Shown: piece after piece, positions 7,976 through 17,793 of the stretch
Position numbering within the stretch: position 1 is the stretch's first letter
Layout: every line of letters begins with the position of its first letter
Assembly (NCBI RefSeq): GCF_041224595.1
Contig: NZ_JBGFGN010000103.1
Location: forward strand, 1-64,000
DNA from: Donghicola sp041224595
GTDB taxonomy: Bacteria > Pseudomonadota > Alphaproteobacteria > Rhodobacterales > Rhodobacteraceae
Reading direction: 5' to 3'
DNA: 64,000 bases
Position numbers and translations under genes: made by a program
The notes under the pieces: model-generated
What the model saw: only the letters and a program-made list of their open reading frames with translations
What the model was told of the DNA's origin: nothing
Databases searched by the model: none

Positions 7976-8476
7976 TCAGGCGCTGCGGCTCAGACGTTCC
8001 TCTAGGACATCGAACGGCACGCCGGGCTCGTCCTTTTCGCCGCGAATGACCAGAGAGGTTTTTACGCTGGCCACATTGTCCGCCTTCAGCAGCTCTTCGG
8101 TCAGGAACGACTGGAACGTCGACAGGTCAGGCGCCACGCACTTCAGCAGGAAATCGACCTCGCCATTCAGCATATGGCACTCGCGGACCAGCGGCCACGC
8201 ACGGCAGCGCGCCTCAAACGCGCTTAGATCCGCTTCGGCCTGACTGATCAGACCGACATTGGCGAAAACTTTGACCTCAAAGCCAAGCGCGCGGGCATCG
8301 ACTTCGGCGTGATACCCTTTGATGTATCCGGCATCTTCCAAGGTCCGGACACGGCGCAAACAAGGAGGTGCAGAGATTCCGACGCGCTTTGCGAGTTCAA
8401 CGTTGGTCATTCGGCCATCGGCTTGCAACTCGGCCAGGATTCTTCGATCGATGGGATCAAGTCGTGTTCCGGGCAT
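7976..8476 (-). CDS. Lrp/AsnC family transcriptional regulator
   Basis: This 166-aa DNA-binding protein has the AsnC winged helix at residues 5-60 (LDPIDRRILAELQADGRMT, then VELAKRVGISAPPCLRRV) and a C-terminal RAM ligand-sensing domain (VDFLLKCVAPDLSTFQSFL). The ATG at 8476 is chosen over an upstream start because AGGA lies ten bases before it and the HTH begins right after. It is divergent from trxB with a 216-bp spacer, an arrangement that suggests control of that spacer. Lrp-type proteins commonly respond to amino acids; the effector cannot be read here. Confidence 0.92.
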   Translation of the reverse strand: MPGTRLDPIDRRILAELQADGRMTNVELAKRVGISAPPCLRRVRTLEDAGYIKGYHAEVDARALGFEVKVFANVGLISQAEADLSAFEARCRAWPLVRECHMLNGEVDFLLKCVAPDLSTFQSFLTEELLKADNVASVKTSLVIRGEKDEPGVPFDVLEERLSRSA

Positions 8477-8692
8477 TGGGCTTTCCTGCTTTTTTCCGAA
8501 CCTTATACATCCTACCACAGTCTGCGCAACAATCTTTCAACAAAGCGCAAGAAAGTTAAGCGGACTTTCGCAAGACGCAAGGCGGCGCTGCTTTTCGCGC
8601 CGTATCACTTGTGCAAGCAGCCCCTTTAACCACCGCGGCGGGGCGTCTATATCCTGCGCCTGAGACAAAGACGCAAGACAGAAAGGTGCCCT

Positions 8693-9643
8693 ATGGCCGA
8701 GACCCGTCACACCAAGGTTCTGATCATCGGCTCCGGCCCTGCAGGTTACACCGCAGGTGTCTATGCCAGCCGTGCAATGCTGGAGCCCCTGCTGGTTCAG
8801 GGCATCGAGCCCGGCGGTCAGCTGACCACCACCACCGAGGTCGAAAACTGGCCCGGTCACACCGAAATTCAAGGTCCCGAACTGATGACCAACATGGAAG
8901 CGCACGCGCGCGCCATGGGCACCGAAATCATTGGCGACTACATCACCAAGCTGGACCTAGAGGTGCGCCCCTTTGTGGCCCACGGCGACAGCGGCACCAC
9001 CTACACCGCCGACGCGGTTATTCTGGCCACCGGCGCTCGCGCGAAATGGTTGGGCCTGCCGTCGGAAGAGAAGTTCAAAGGTTTCGGCGTGTCTGCCTGC
9101 GCGACCTGTGACGGCTTCTTCTATCGCGGCAAGGAGATCGTGGTCATCGGCGGCGGCAACACAGCCGTCGAAGAGGCGCTGTTCCTGACCAACTTCGCCT
9201 CCAAAGTAACCCTGATCCACCGCCGCGACTCGCTGCGCGCCGAGAAAATCCTGCAGGACCGCCTTTTCAAGCACGAAAAGATCGAGGTTCTGTGGAACCA
9301 CGCGATCGAAGAAGTTGTCGGCACCGAAGCGCCCCTTGGCGTCACTGGAGTCAAAGCCAAGCACGTGGACACCGGCGAGATCACCGACATCGCGTGTGAC
9401 GGTTTCTTTGTGGCGATCGGCCACGCGCCCGCGAACGAACTGGTCAAAGATGTGCTGGAAACCCATTCGGGCGGCTACGTGGTCACCAAGCCTGACAGCA
9501 CCGCAACCTCGATCCCCGGTGTGTTCGCGGCAGGCGACCTGACCGACGATAAATACCGTCAGGCGATCACCTCGGCTGGCATGGGCTGTATGGCCGCTCT
9601 GGAAGCGGAACGCTTCCTTGCGGAACAGGGTGACGCGGAATAA
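8693..9643 (+). CDS. trxB: Thioredoxin-disulfide reductase
   Basis: This 316-aa FAD enzyme uses NADPH to reduce thioredoxin. The N-terminal FAD loop GSGPAGYTAGVYASRA lies at residues 13-28, the redox-active CATC motif is near residue 140 (SACATCDGFF), the NADPH loop GGGNTAVEEAL is near 155-165, and the C-terminal FAD motif is GVFAAGD. Length and motifs are typical of the low-molecular-weight bacterial type. A good Shine-Dalgarno (AAAGG) precedes the ATG. It is monocistronic, with a terminator immediately after it. Confidence 0.97.
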   Translation: MAETRHTKVLIIGSGPAGYTAGVYASRAMLEPLLVQGIEPGGQLTTTTEVENWPGHTEIQGPELMTNMEAHARAMGTEIIGDYITKLDLEVRPFVAHGDSGTTYTADAVILATGARAKWLGLPSEEKFKGFGVSACATCDGFFYRGKEIVVIGGGNTAVEEALFLTNFASKVTLIHRRDSLRAEKILQDRLFKHEKIEVLWNHAIEEVVGTEAPLGVTGVKAKHVDTGEITDIACDGFFVAIGHAPANELVKDVLETHSGGYVVTKPDSTATSIPGVFAAGDLTDDKYRQAITSAGMGCMAALEAERFLAEQGDAE

Positions 9644-9660
9644 TCCCTTAAAAACAACAA

Positions 9661-9686
9661 AGGCTGCCCGCGATGGCAGCCTTTTT
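9661..9686 (+). terminator. Rho-independent terminator of trxB
   Basis: AGGCTGCC/GGCAGCCT forms an 8-bp stem with a 6-nt loop, followed by five T residues, 17 bp after the trxB stop. Confidence 0.9.
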
Positions 9687-9702
9687 CATTACTTCATGAA
9701 AT

Positions 9703-9730
9703 AACAAAGGCGGCCCATCAGGCCGCCTTG
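9703..9730 (-). terminator. Bidirectional hairpin terminator after the DUF1150 gene
   Basis: GGCGGCC/GGCCGCC forms a 7-bp stem with a CATCA loop. AACAAA precedes it and TTGTTT follows, so it can act on both strands. It lies 26 bp after the DUF1150 stop. Confidence 0.75.
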
Positions 9731-9755
9731 TTTGCCCCTTTAGCGGGCGAATGGT

Positions 9756-9983
9756 TCAGTGCACCGCGACCGGTGCCATATCGTTGTCCCAAGCGAGAGC
9801 AAATGCCATCTCTCGGTCACGGACCAGAGCAAGACGCTCTCCGTCTGTGTCGTGCAACGCGTACAAGGTTGTCAGCCCCTCTGCTTGCTCTTGAACGTCC
9901 TCGGGAAGGTCAGCAACCTCGACGGAACGAACATAGACGATCTTGCGTTCGGCGCCGCTGATGAAATCGACTTTGGTGTCCAT
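9756..9983 (-). CDS. DUF1150 family protein
   Basis: This 75-aa acidic protein is of the alphaproteobacterial DUF1150 family, which is commonly found right after an IbpA-type Hsp20 gene, as here; its role is not known. The ATG at 9983 is preferred because AAAGGGG lies eight bases before it. A GTG at 9992 would overlap the hsp20 stop (GTGA) and add three residues. Residues 17-45 (IVYVRSVEVADLPEDV onward) form the conserved core. It is cotranscribed with the Hsp20 gene and so is likely heat-inducible. Confidence 0.85.
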   Translation of the reverse strand: MDTKVDFISGAERKIVYVRSVEVADLPEDVQEQAEGLTTLYALHDTDGERLALVRDREMAFALAWDNDMAPVAVH

Positions 9984-9988
9984 AGTCT

Positions 9989-10402
9989 TCACCCCTTTCG
10001 GATTTTGATTTCCTGTACCACCGCGTCAGGCACGGTGCGGTTCAGATCGATGTGAAGCAGGCCGTTTTCCATAGAGGCCTCGCCGACGTCGACTCCGTCC
10101 GCTAATACAAAGCTACGCTGGAACTGCCGTGCGGCAATGCCCCTATGCAGAAAAACCCGCTCTGCACTGTCATCTTGCTGCCTTCCACGCACAACAAGTT
10201 GGCGATCTTCGACAGTTATTGACAAATCTTCCTCTCGGAAGCCCGCTAAGGCGAGCGTAATCCGGTAGGATCGGTCAGAGGTTTGTTCGATATTATAGGG
10301 GGGATAGCCTTCGTTGCCGCTTTTGGCGGTTCGTTCGACCAGGCGTTCCAGTTGTTCGAACCCCAACAAATAGGGGTGCGCACCAAGAGTGAGTTTCGTC
10401 AT
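9989..10402 (-). CDS. Hsp20 family small heat-shock protein (IbpA type), first of two
   Basis: This 137-aa ATP-independent holdase chaperone has the alpha-crystallin domain at about residues 35-130 (YPPYNIEQ, YRITLALAGF, LVVRGRQ and GLLHIDLNR). Two in-frame ATGs occur; the second, at 10402, is chosen because AAGGA lies seven bases before it, while the first, at 10408, is too close. It is the first gene of an operon with DUF1150. A sigma-32-like promoter lies upstream. A second Hsp20 with the same layout is encoded at 33883. Confidence 0.94.
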   Translation of the reverse strand: MTKLTLGAHPYLLGFEQLERLVERTAKSGNEGYPPYNIEQTSDRSYRITLALAGFREEDLSITVEDRQLVVRGRQQDDSAERVFLHRGIAARQFQRSFVLADGVDVGEASMENGLLHIDLNRTVPDAVVQEIKIRKG

Positions 10403-10467
10403 CGACATGTCCTTATATCAAGCGACCGTCTGGCAGGCCCCGCTATGGCAACCCGCCTTGTCCCCCC

Positions 10468-10498
10468 AAATATGGTAGCGCAACAATCGGTGCGCAAG
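10468..10498 (-). promoter_or_regulatory. Candidate RpoH promoter of the first hsp20 operon
   Basis: On the minus strand CTTGCG (10493-10498) is followed after 18 bp by CATATT/CATATTT (10468-10474). This resembles the alphaproteobacterial RpoH pattern CTTG plus CYTATNT. The leader would be about 60 nt. Confidence 0.45.
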
Positions 10499-10561
10499 AC
10501 CTTTGCGAAAAGCCTAACGACTTGGTACTATGGAACTCTGTTTTTACATCCGGTGTCCAAA

Positions 10562-10786
10562 ATGAACGCACGCAGCGAAATTTCCATGACCGAAGAAGAA
10601 GTGCTCCGCTACGAGCTGGAGGTGTTCAAGGTCAAGCACCGCGATCTGGACGAGGCGATCACAGCCCTGCAGGAAAAGGGCACGGCTGACGCGCTGACCC
10701 TGCAGCGGTTGAAACGCGAGAAACTGCATCTCAAGGACCGGATGGAACGCATCCGCGACCAACTGACCCCTGACATTATTGCGTAA
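10562..10786 (+). CDS. YdcH/DUF465 family small protein
   Basis: This 74-aa highly charged helical protein has the DUF465 pattern: KHRDLDEAITALQEKG at residues 31-46, then LKREKLHLKDRMERIRDQL to the end. The family is widespread in alphaproteobacteria and has no assigned function. The ATG at 10562 is chosen by length against relatives; an internal ATG at 10586 would give 66 residues. Neither start has a strong Shine-Dalgarno. It is divergent from hsp20 and ends 48 bp before purE, so it may be cotranscribed with it. Confidence 0.82.
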   Translation: MNARSEISMTEEEVLRYELEVFKVKHRDLDEAITALQEKGTADALTLQRLKREKLHLKDRMERIRDQLTPDIIA

Positions 10787-10834
10787 TCTAGTGTGTGCGC
10801 TATAAGGCGCACTCAATTTGCTAGAGGATTGCCA

Positions 10835-11323
10835 ATGACCCAGCCGCGCGTAGGGATCATCATGGGCAGCCAGTCGGACTGGCCCACCATGAAAGAAGCC
10901 GCCGATATGCTTGATGCCCTCGGGATCGAACACGAGGTCAAGATCGTATCCGCTCACCGCACCCCCGACCGCCTTTGGGATTACGGTAAAACTGCCGCGG
11001 ACCGTGGATTGCACGTGATCATCGCGGGCGCTGGCGGTGCAGCCCACTTGCCCGGCATGATGGCCTCGAAAACCCGCATCCCCGTGATCGGTGTGCCCGT
11101 GCAGACCAAGGCGCTGTCTGGTGTCGATAGCCTCTATTCCATCCTGCAGATGCCCCGTGGCTTCCCCGTGGCGACAATGGCTATCGGCGGCGCAGGCGCT
11201 GCCAACGCGGGCCTGATGGCTGCTGGAATTCTGGCCGTGAACGATCCCGACCTGGCCGAACGCCTTGATAAATGGCGCGCGGACCTGTCCGCCTCCATCG
11301 CAGAGGAGCCCGTCCGTGACTGA
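10835..11323 (+). CDS. purE: N5-carboxyaminoimidazole ribonucleotide mutase
   Basis: This 162-aa class I PurE converts N5-CAIR to CAIR in purine synthesis. The signature GIIMGSQSDWPTM lies at residues 7-19, SAHRTPDRLWDYG near 43-55, and GAGGAAHLPGMMA near 70-82 is the nucleotide loop. The ATG is preceded by AGAGGA. It overlaps purK by 8 bp, and the two enzymes act in consecutive steps. Confidence 0.96.
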   Translation: MTQPRVGIIMGSQSDWPTMKEAADMLDALGIEHEVKIVSAHRTPDRLWDYGKTAADRGLHVIIAGAGGAAHLPGMMASKTRIPVIGVPVQTKALSGVDSLYSILQMPRGFPVATMAIGGAGAANAGLMAAGILAVNDPDLAERLDKWRADLSASIAEEPVRD

Positions 11324-12389
11324 GCCCCTCGCCCCCGGTAGCACCATTGGCATTTTGGGCGGCGGTCAGCTTGGCCGGATGCTCGCACTGGCAGCGGCCC
11401 GTCTGGGTTTGCGTACCGCGATCTTTGATCCCGATCCGAACGCCCCCGCAGGCCAAGTCAGCGACAGCCTGACCACCGCCGCTTACACCGACGCTAACGC
11501 CTTGAAAGCATGGGTAGAAACCGTCGATGTCGTCACCTACGAGTTCGAGAATATCCCGACCGAGGCGCTGGACATTCTGGAATCGGCCAAGCCGATCCAT
11601 CCGAACCGCAAGGCGCTGGCTGTCTCTCAGGACCGCCTGACGGAAAAGGCGTTCCTCTCCGATCTGGGCCTGAAAACCGCTCCCTTCGCCGCGATCGACG
11701 ACATGGACGACATGACCGAGGCGCTGGCCGAAATCGGCGCCCCCGCGATCTTGAAAACCCGCCGCTTCGGCTACGACGGCAAGGGACAGGCCCGCATCAT
11801 GGCCCCCGAGGATGCAGAACAAGCATTGGCTGACATGAACGGCGCCCCTGCGATTTTCGAAGGCTTCGTGAATTTCACCCACGAGGTCTCCGTGATCGCC
11901 GCCCGTGGCACCACCGGCGAAGTTGCGTGCTTTGATCCCGGCGAGAACGTGCACGTGAACGGCATCCTGCACACCACCACCGTGCCCGCGAACCTGACCG
12001 GCAAGCAGCGCACCGACGCGGTTCTGCTGGCGGGTCAGATCCTGAACCGTCTGGGCTACGTTGGCGTGATGGGTGTGGAACTTTTCGTAACGCCCCAAGG
12101 ACTTGTGGTCAACGAGATCGCGCCCCGCGTACACAACTCGGGCCACTGGACCCAAGCAGGCTGCGCCGTGGACCAGTTCGAACAGCACATCCGCGCCGTG
12201 GCGGGCTGGCCCCTTGGTGATGGCGCGCGCCACGCTGATGTGGTCATGACCAACCTGATCGGCGACGACGCGCACACTTGGCCGGAATTGGCCAAAGAGG
12301 CGGACACCCAAATCCACCTCTATGGCAAAGCCGAAGCCCGCGCTGGTCGCAAAATGGGCCACGTCAACCGCGTGATCCGCGCTAAATAA
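11316..12389 (+). CDS. purK: N5-carboxyaminoimidazole ribonucleotide synthase
   Basis: This 357-aa ATP-grasp enzyme carboxylates AIR with bicarbonate and ATP to give N5-CAIR. It starts GTG at 11316, inside the end of purE, with GAGGAG eight bases upstream. The N-terminal loop GILGGGQLGRMLALAA lies at about residues 11-26, the central ATP-grasp part contains KTRRFGYDGKGQ, and EIAPRVHNSGHWT near 265-277 is the conserved metal and product loop. The length fits the family. Confidence 0.96.
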   Translation: MTEPLAPGSTIGILGGGQLGRMLALAAARLGLRTAIFDPDPNAPAGQVSDSLTTAAYTDANALKAWVETVDVVTYEFENIPTEALDILESAKPIHPNRKALAVSQDRLTEKAFLSDLGLKTAPFAAIDDMDDMTEALAEIGAPAILKTRRFGYDGKGQARIMAPEDAEQALADMNGAPAIFEGFVNFTHEVSVIAARGTTGEVACFDPGENVHVNGILHTTTVPANLTGKQRTDAVLLAGQILNRLGYVGVMGVELFVTPQGLVVNEIAPRVHNSGHWTQAGCAVDQFEQHIRAVAGWPLGDGARHADVVMTNLIGDDAHTWPELAKEADTQIHLYGKAEARAGRKMGHVNRVIRAK

Positions 12390-13566
12390 AACGCTCCGCG
12401 AGCGGAGAGGTCATATAGGTGATCTTTCCGCCCGCCATCGTCGCGCCCACACGGCCCGTGTCGCGGTTGAAAATCACCAGATCGGCGCGTTTTCCAGCTT
12501 CAATCACACCGCGATCCGTCAGACCCAGCACCTTGGCCGGCCCCTCTGACACCAGCCGCCACGCGGCAGGCAGATCGCAGATGCCCTTTTTCACCAGTTC
12601 CAGCGCCGCATAGCGCGGGCTCGGATAGTGGTAATCGGACGCCAAGGCATCACACAGCCCCATCCCCACAATCTCTCGCGCGCTGACCTTGCCCGCATGG
12701 CTGGCCCCACGCACGATATTGGGCGAACCCATCACAACCAGATCGCCCGCGTCCCGTGCGGCCTGCGCGGCCTCAATCGTTTCGGGAAATTCACTGACAT
12801 TCGCGCCCAAACTACGGAACTTTGCGCGTTTCTCAGCGGTGTCATCGTCGTGGCTGCCAATTTGCACGCCCCGCTTCGTCAATTCAGCAGAAAAGGCCTG
12901 CAATTCGCCAAAGACACGGTCACTTAGACCATGCAGCCGTTTCATGTTCTCCAGATGCTTTTCCGGACTCCGTCCGGACTTCAAAGCCTGCCCCGTCAGC
13001 CGAGGCGGCGTTTTTCCGGCCGCCAAACGGTCATGGGGCAAATGGTCATTAAAAACGACGTATCGCAGCCCCGTTTTGTCGATTAGCCGAAGTACATCGT
13101 CGAATTGCTCGAACATATGGGTTTCCAGCCGCAACTGCAGCCGGAGATCTGTTTTCACCTGTGGCGCGGCCTGCTCCCATGCAGAAAACAGGCGATCCGC
13201 GAACTCAGGGCCCCGCATCCCGCCCTCCCAGCTGTAAAACTGGGCCAAAACGGCTGTGGTGATGCCATTTGCGGCCAATTCAGCCTCTACGCTGAACAAA
13301 CCGTGCTCCATCGCGGTCAGTGCTCCGCGCCGAACGGCTACATGACGCTCGAACCCGTCGCCATGCACATCCACGATGCCGGGCGCGACGGTCCAGCCGC
13401 TCAGATCGACTTTCCGACCAACTGCATCGGCAATTCCGCCATCAACCCCTTCGTTTCCACCGAAGATTTCGGCGATTTGACCATCTGCGATCAACAAGGT
13501 ACTGCGCCCCGAGGCGTCGCGCCCCAGAACATCCCCGTTTTCAAGGATCAAAGCTTGATTTGACAT
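12382..13566 (-). CDS. phnM: PhnM-type amidohydrolase (ribose 1-methylphosphonate 5-triphosphate diphosphatase)
   Basis: This 394-aa metal-dependent hydrolase is of the PhnM family, which in the C-P lyase pathway splits diphosphate from alpha-D-ribose 1-methylphosphonate 5-triphosphate. The metal motif VDVHGDGFERH is near residue 65, NGITTAVLAQFYSWEGG near 108-124, and IGSHDDDT and ASDYHYPSP carry later ligands. The start at 13566 is chosen over an upstream extension that has no family match. No other phn gene is visible in the window, so the native substrate could differ. It converges on purK with an 8-bp overlap. Confidence 0.85.
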   Translation of the reverse strand: MSNQALILENGDVLGRDASGRSTLLIADGQIAEIFGGNEGVDGGIADAVGRKVDLSGWTVAPGIVDVHGDGFERHVAVRRGALTAMEHGLFSVEAELAANGITTAVLAQFYSWEGGMRGPEFADRLFSAWEQAAPQVKTDLRLQLRLETHMFEQFDDVLRLIDKTGLRYVVFNDHLPHDRLAAGKTPPRLTGQALKSGRSPEKHLENMKRLHGLSDRVFGELQAFSAELTKRGVQIGSHDDDTAEKRAKFRSLGANVSEFPETIEAAQAARDAGDLVVMGSPNIVRGASHAGKVSAREIVGMGLCDALASDYHYPSPRYAALELVKKGICDLPAAWRLVSEGPAKVLGLTDRGVIEAGKRADLVIFNRDTGRVGATMAGGKITYMTSPLAERFI

Positions 13567-13640
13567 GGGCGTCCTTTGCCCTTCCCCTAGTACAACGTCC
13601 AGACTCGCCCTCGCTATAGCCCTCAAATCGCATAAAGACC

Positions 13641-14090
13641 ATGAAGCCCAAATCCCCCCGTGTGGCCGTCCGCGCCGTGATCCTGCATGATGACAAACTG
13701 CTGCTGGTGAATGCATGGCCCAACGGGCGCAGCGCCCTCATGTGCGCGCCGGGCGGTGGCGTGAACGCAGGCCAAAGCCTGCCCTGCGCCCTCATGCGAG
13801 AGATGAAGGAAGAAACGGGATTGGATGTAACAGTCCTAGAGCCCTGCCTGATCAACGAGTTCCACGATCCGAACTCGGGCTTTCATCAGGTCGAGGTGTT
13901 CTTTCGCTGCACAATTGAGGACGCAACGCTGGACCCCGCGTGGCAGGATCCAGAGGGCGTCGTCACCCAGCGCCGCTGGGTCACACGCGAAGAAATCAAT
14001 GATCTAGAGGTTAAACCCAGCAGCCTTGCCGCTGTGGCTTGGGGCGAGACGGGGCTCAGCTACGACCCGCTCGAGCCCATCCGGAACTAA
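13641..14090 (+). CDS. Nudix hydrolase
   Basis: This 149-aa protein has a Nudix fold that cleaves nucleoside diphosphates linked to another group; the substrate is unknown. The Nudix box lies at about residues 36-58 (GGGVNAGQSLPCALM then REMKEETGL). The core REMKEETG is intact, but the first Glu of the G-x5-E part is Gln (Q42 or nearby). This may weaken metal binding or may be tolerated. It is divergent from phnM, and its last 35 bp overlap the end of the EamA gene on the other strand. Confidence 0.88.
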   Translation: MKPKSPRVAVRAVILHDDKLLLVNAWPNGRSALMCAPGGGVNAGQSLPCALMREMKEETGLDVTVLEPCLINEFHDPNSGFHQVEVFFRCTIEDATLDPAWQDPEGVVTQRRWVTREEINDLEVKPSSLAAVAWGETGLSYDPLEPIRN

Positions 14091-14892
14091 GCGACAGGGC
14101 CACACCGCCCAAAACCAGCGCCCCCGACAGGATCAGCCGCAGGCTCGGCACCTCGGCCAGCAGGAACGCCCCCATGCCAGCGGCGATCACAGGCACGGTC
14201 AGTTGCGCCACAGCCGCGCGGCTGGCCCCAAGCTGCGGCACCAGCCGATACCACAGCGCGTACCCCATGCCAGAGGTCACAGCCCCCGAAATCACCGCCA
14301 GAACGGTGCCCATCGGGGTCAACCCGCCGCCGATGACGGCCCAAGCCAGCACACCGAGCGGCGCAGCCAACAAAAAATTCGCAGCCGTGCCAGCGACCGC
14401 ATCCGGTTCAGCCTTGCCTGCCAGAGAATAAAAGCCCCATGCCACGCCCGCGATTGCCATAGAGGCCGCTGGCCACAGGGGCACGGCCCCCTCGCCCGGG
14501 CTCAGCAGCCAAACCAAGCCGCCGAACGCCAAAAGCCCGCCAACCCAACGTTGCACGGGCATCTGCTCTTTGGCCGCAACGGCCGCCGCAAACATGGTAA
14601 TCTGGACCATCCCGAACAGGATCAAGGCCCCGAGCCCCGCATCCAACGCGCCATAGGCCAACGAAAACCCGACCGCATAGGCCAACAGCGCCAGTACCCC
14701 GATCCCCCGCCTTCGCCCCTTAAAAACAAGGGGCGCGCGGGTCAAAAGCACCAACACCGCAGCACCTGACACCAGCCGAACGGCGGCAAAGGCCATCGGC
14801 GCCATACCCGCCCCGTCCACCGCCATGCGGTTCAGGATCGAGTTCGCGGCAAAGGCGATCATGGTCAGGGTTGTCAGAACAATCAGCTGCAT
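14056..14892 (-). CDS. EamA/DMT family transporter
   Basis: This 278-aa inner-membrane protein has about ten hydrophobic helices in two EamA repeats, as in drug/metabolite transporters. The first repeat begins LIVLTTLTMIAFAANSILNRMA and the second is visible from AGVAWGFYSLAGKAEPDA. The direction and substrate cannot be told. It follows a small ORF by 9 bp and a GNAT gene on the same strand, so the three may form an operon. Its end overlaps the Nudix gene. Confidence 0.87.
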   Translation of the reverse strand: MQLIVLTTLTMIAFAANSILNRMAVDGAGMAPMAFAAVRLVSGAAVLVLLTRAPLVFKGRRRGIGVLALLAYAVGFSLAYGALDAGLGALILFGMVQITMFAAAVAAKEQMPVQRWVGGLLAFGGLVWLLSPGEGAVPLWPAASMAIAGVAWGFYSLAGKAEPDAVAGTAANFLLAAPLGVLAWAVIGGGLTPMGTVLAVISGAVTSGMGYALWYRLVPQLGASRAAVAQLTVPVIAAGMGAFLLAEVPSLRLILSGALVLGGVALSLSSGWARAGRS

Positions 14893-14901
14893 AGAAACAC
14901 C

Positions 14902-15117
14902 CTATGCAAGATCTGGGCCGTCCGACATGGCACTTTGGATCAATATGGCGCGATCCTGCCCATCCGCCGCCAAGGTACACGCGACCCGCACAATCCCCCG
15001 ATGTCCAACCGCGCGGCCCGTCATACCCGCTAAACTGCAGCCCGCACCGCGCCGTTGATAGAGTACGGCCATCGCATTGGCCGGCACCACATCACCCAGC
15101 GCGGATCTGTCCAGCAC
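14902..15117 (-). CDS. Small protein of unknown function between GNAT and EamA genes
   Basis: This 71-aa frame starts GTG three bases after the GNAT stop, with the stop region itself giving GGAAGCTAAGG as a Shine-Dalgarno, and ends 9 bp before the EamA start. Codon choice is GC-rich at third positions, like real genes here. No signal peptide, membrane helix or motif was recognised. The tight spacing on both sides is the best evidence that it is translated. I do not know the family. Confidence 0.5.
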   Translation of the reverse strand: MLDRSALGDVVPANAMAVLYQRRGAGCSLAGMTGRAVGHRGIVRVACTLAADGQDRAILIQSAMSDGPDLA

Positions 15118-15120
15118 ACC

Positions 15121-15606
15121 TTAGCTTCCAAAGGCCTTCGGATATTCCAGCGTCACGGCCCCTTTCAAAGGGCCCGTCCCCGTCACCAACGTGTGCGCGG
15201 CATCATATGCTGTCGTCAATTCAACGTCAGAAACGGGCGAAAAGCCACAGTTTTTGTAAAAATCAACGTCACCCAACACACAAACCGACGACTTAGACGC
15301 CTCCGCCCACGCCACCAGCTGCTTCACCATGCGCCGCCCGTGCCCGCGCCCCTGCCAGTCAGGGTCAATGGCCACTGGCGCCAAACAAAGCCAGCCCCTG
15401 GGCCCCTTCATTGCGCTCAGCGCATAGTACCCAACGACACCGCCCTCGAACGGCAGCACCATCTCGCCCGCCATGCCCCCCGACTTGCGCAAAGCCACAA
15501 CCAACGCTGCCTCCTCCGCGCCGCCAAAAGCCCGTCGCAGCAGCCCATCTACAGCCTCTTCTTCTCCGCGCCGCATCTCGCGCACAAATTCCGGCATCTT
15601 CAGCAC
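15121..15606 (-). CDS. GNAT family N-acetyltransferase
   Basis: This 161-aa protein has the GNAT acetyl-CoA-binding signature LAPVAIDPDWQGRGHGRRMV near residues 75-94 and a later DVDFYKNCGFSP motif. It resembles YhbS-like acetyltransferases; the acceptor is not known. A GTG at 15606 with GAGGG seven bases upstream is the likeliest start, and an ATG three codons inside is possible. It heads the set GNAT - small ORF - EamA, and lies after the groEL terminator on the same strand. Confidence 0.88.
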   Translation of the reverse strand: MLKMPEFVREMRRGEEEAVDGLLRRAFGGAEEAALVVALRKSGGMAGEMVLPFEGGVVGYYALSAMKGPRGWLCLAPVAIDPDWQGRGHGRRMVKQLVAWAEASKSSVCVLGDVDFYKNCGFSPVSDVELTTAYDAAHTLVTGTGPLKGAVTLEYPKAFGS

Positions 15607-15615
15607 AGACCTGCC

Positions 15616-15639
15616 CTCTTCTTTTTGCAAAAAATACTC
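15616..15639 (-). repeat. Copy C of the dispersed GTATTT...AGAAGAGG motif
   Basis: On the minus strand GAGTATTTTTTGC is followed by AAAAAGAAGAGG. It lies just upstream of the GNAT start and may supply its ribosome binding site. It is a weaker match than copies A and B. Confidence 0.4.
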
Positions 15640-15676
15640 ACGGCACCACGATAACCACAGCCACACCGCAAAAGAA

Positions 15677-15700
15677 AAGGGCGCCCCGCAGGACGCCCTT
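15677..15700 (-). terminator. Rho-independent terminator of groESL
   Basis: AAGGGCG/CGCCCTT forms a 7-bp stem with a 10-nt loop. On the minus strand it is followed by TTCTTTTG. It lies 25 bp after the groEL stop. Confidence 0.85.
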
Positions 15701-15725
15701 CCCTCAATCCAATTGGATCGGCAGA

Positions 15726-17366
<1,641 letters not shown>

Positions 17367-17411
17367 TGTGCTTTTCCTCGTCTGAATTGGGTTGCGTTAA
17401 GAAAGACGGTC

Positions 17412-17699
17412 TCAGGCGATAACGCCGAGAATGTCGCTTTCTTTCATGATCAGCAGCTCTTGACCGTCGACGGTCACTTCGGTGCCGGACCACTTGCCGA
17501 ACAGAACGCGGTCGCCGGATTTTACGTCCAGCTCGACGCGTGCGCCTTTGTCGTCACGGGCGCCTGCGCCAACTGCGACAACTTCACCCTCTGCGGGCTT
17601 CTCTTTCGCGCTATCGGGAATGATCAGGCCGCCAGCGGTTTTTTCTTCGCTCTCTACGCGACGGACCAGAACACGGTCGTGAAGCGGGGTAAATGCCAT
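17412..17699 (-). CDS. groES: Co-chaperonin GroES
   Basis: This 95-aa subunit forms the heptameric lid of GroEL. The signature PLHDRVLVRRVESEEKTAGG lies at residues 5-24, the mobile loop is included there, and it ends ESDILGVIA. The ATG at 17699 is set by AAGGAG eight bases before it; an upstream in-frame start is not needed. It is the first gene of the groESL operon. Confidence 0.99.
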   Translation of the reverse strand: MAFTPLHDRVLVRRVESEEKTAGGLIIPDSAKEKPAEGEVVAVGAGARDDKGARVELDVKSGDRVLFGKWSGTEVTVDGQELLIMKESDILGVIA

Positions 17700-17759
17700 C
17701 TCTGAGGCTCCTTGGCTCAAAGTTAAATTCCTGTTGGTTCCTCGGCAGGACCGAGGGCG

Positions 17760-17786
17760 TTATCACTCTCTCGTGTCGAGTGCTAA
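17760..17786 (-). promoter_or_regulatory. CIRCE operator upstream of groESL
   Basis: TTATCACTC and GAGTGCTAA are separated by 9 bp. The consensus is TTAGCACTC-N9-GAGTGCTAA, so there is one mismatch. HrcA binds such sites and represses groESL when heat stress is absent. It lies just downstream of the -10 box, where a bound repressor blocks transcription. Confidence 0.95.
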
Positions 17787-17793
17787 CGAGGCG

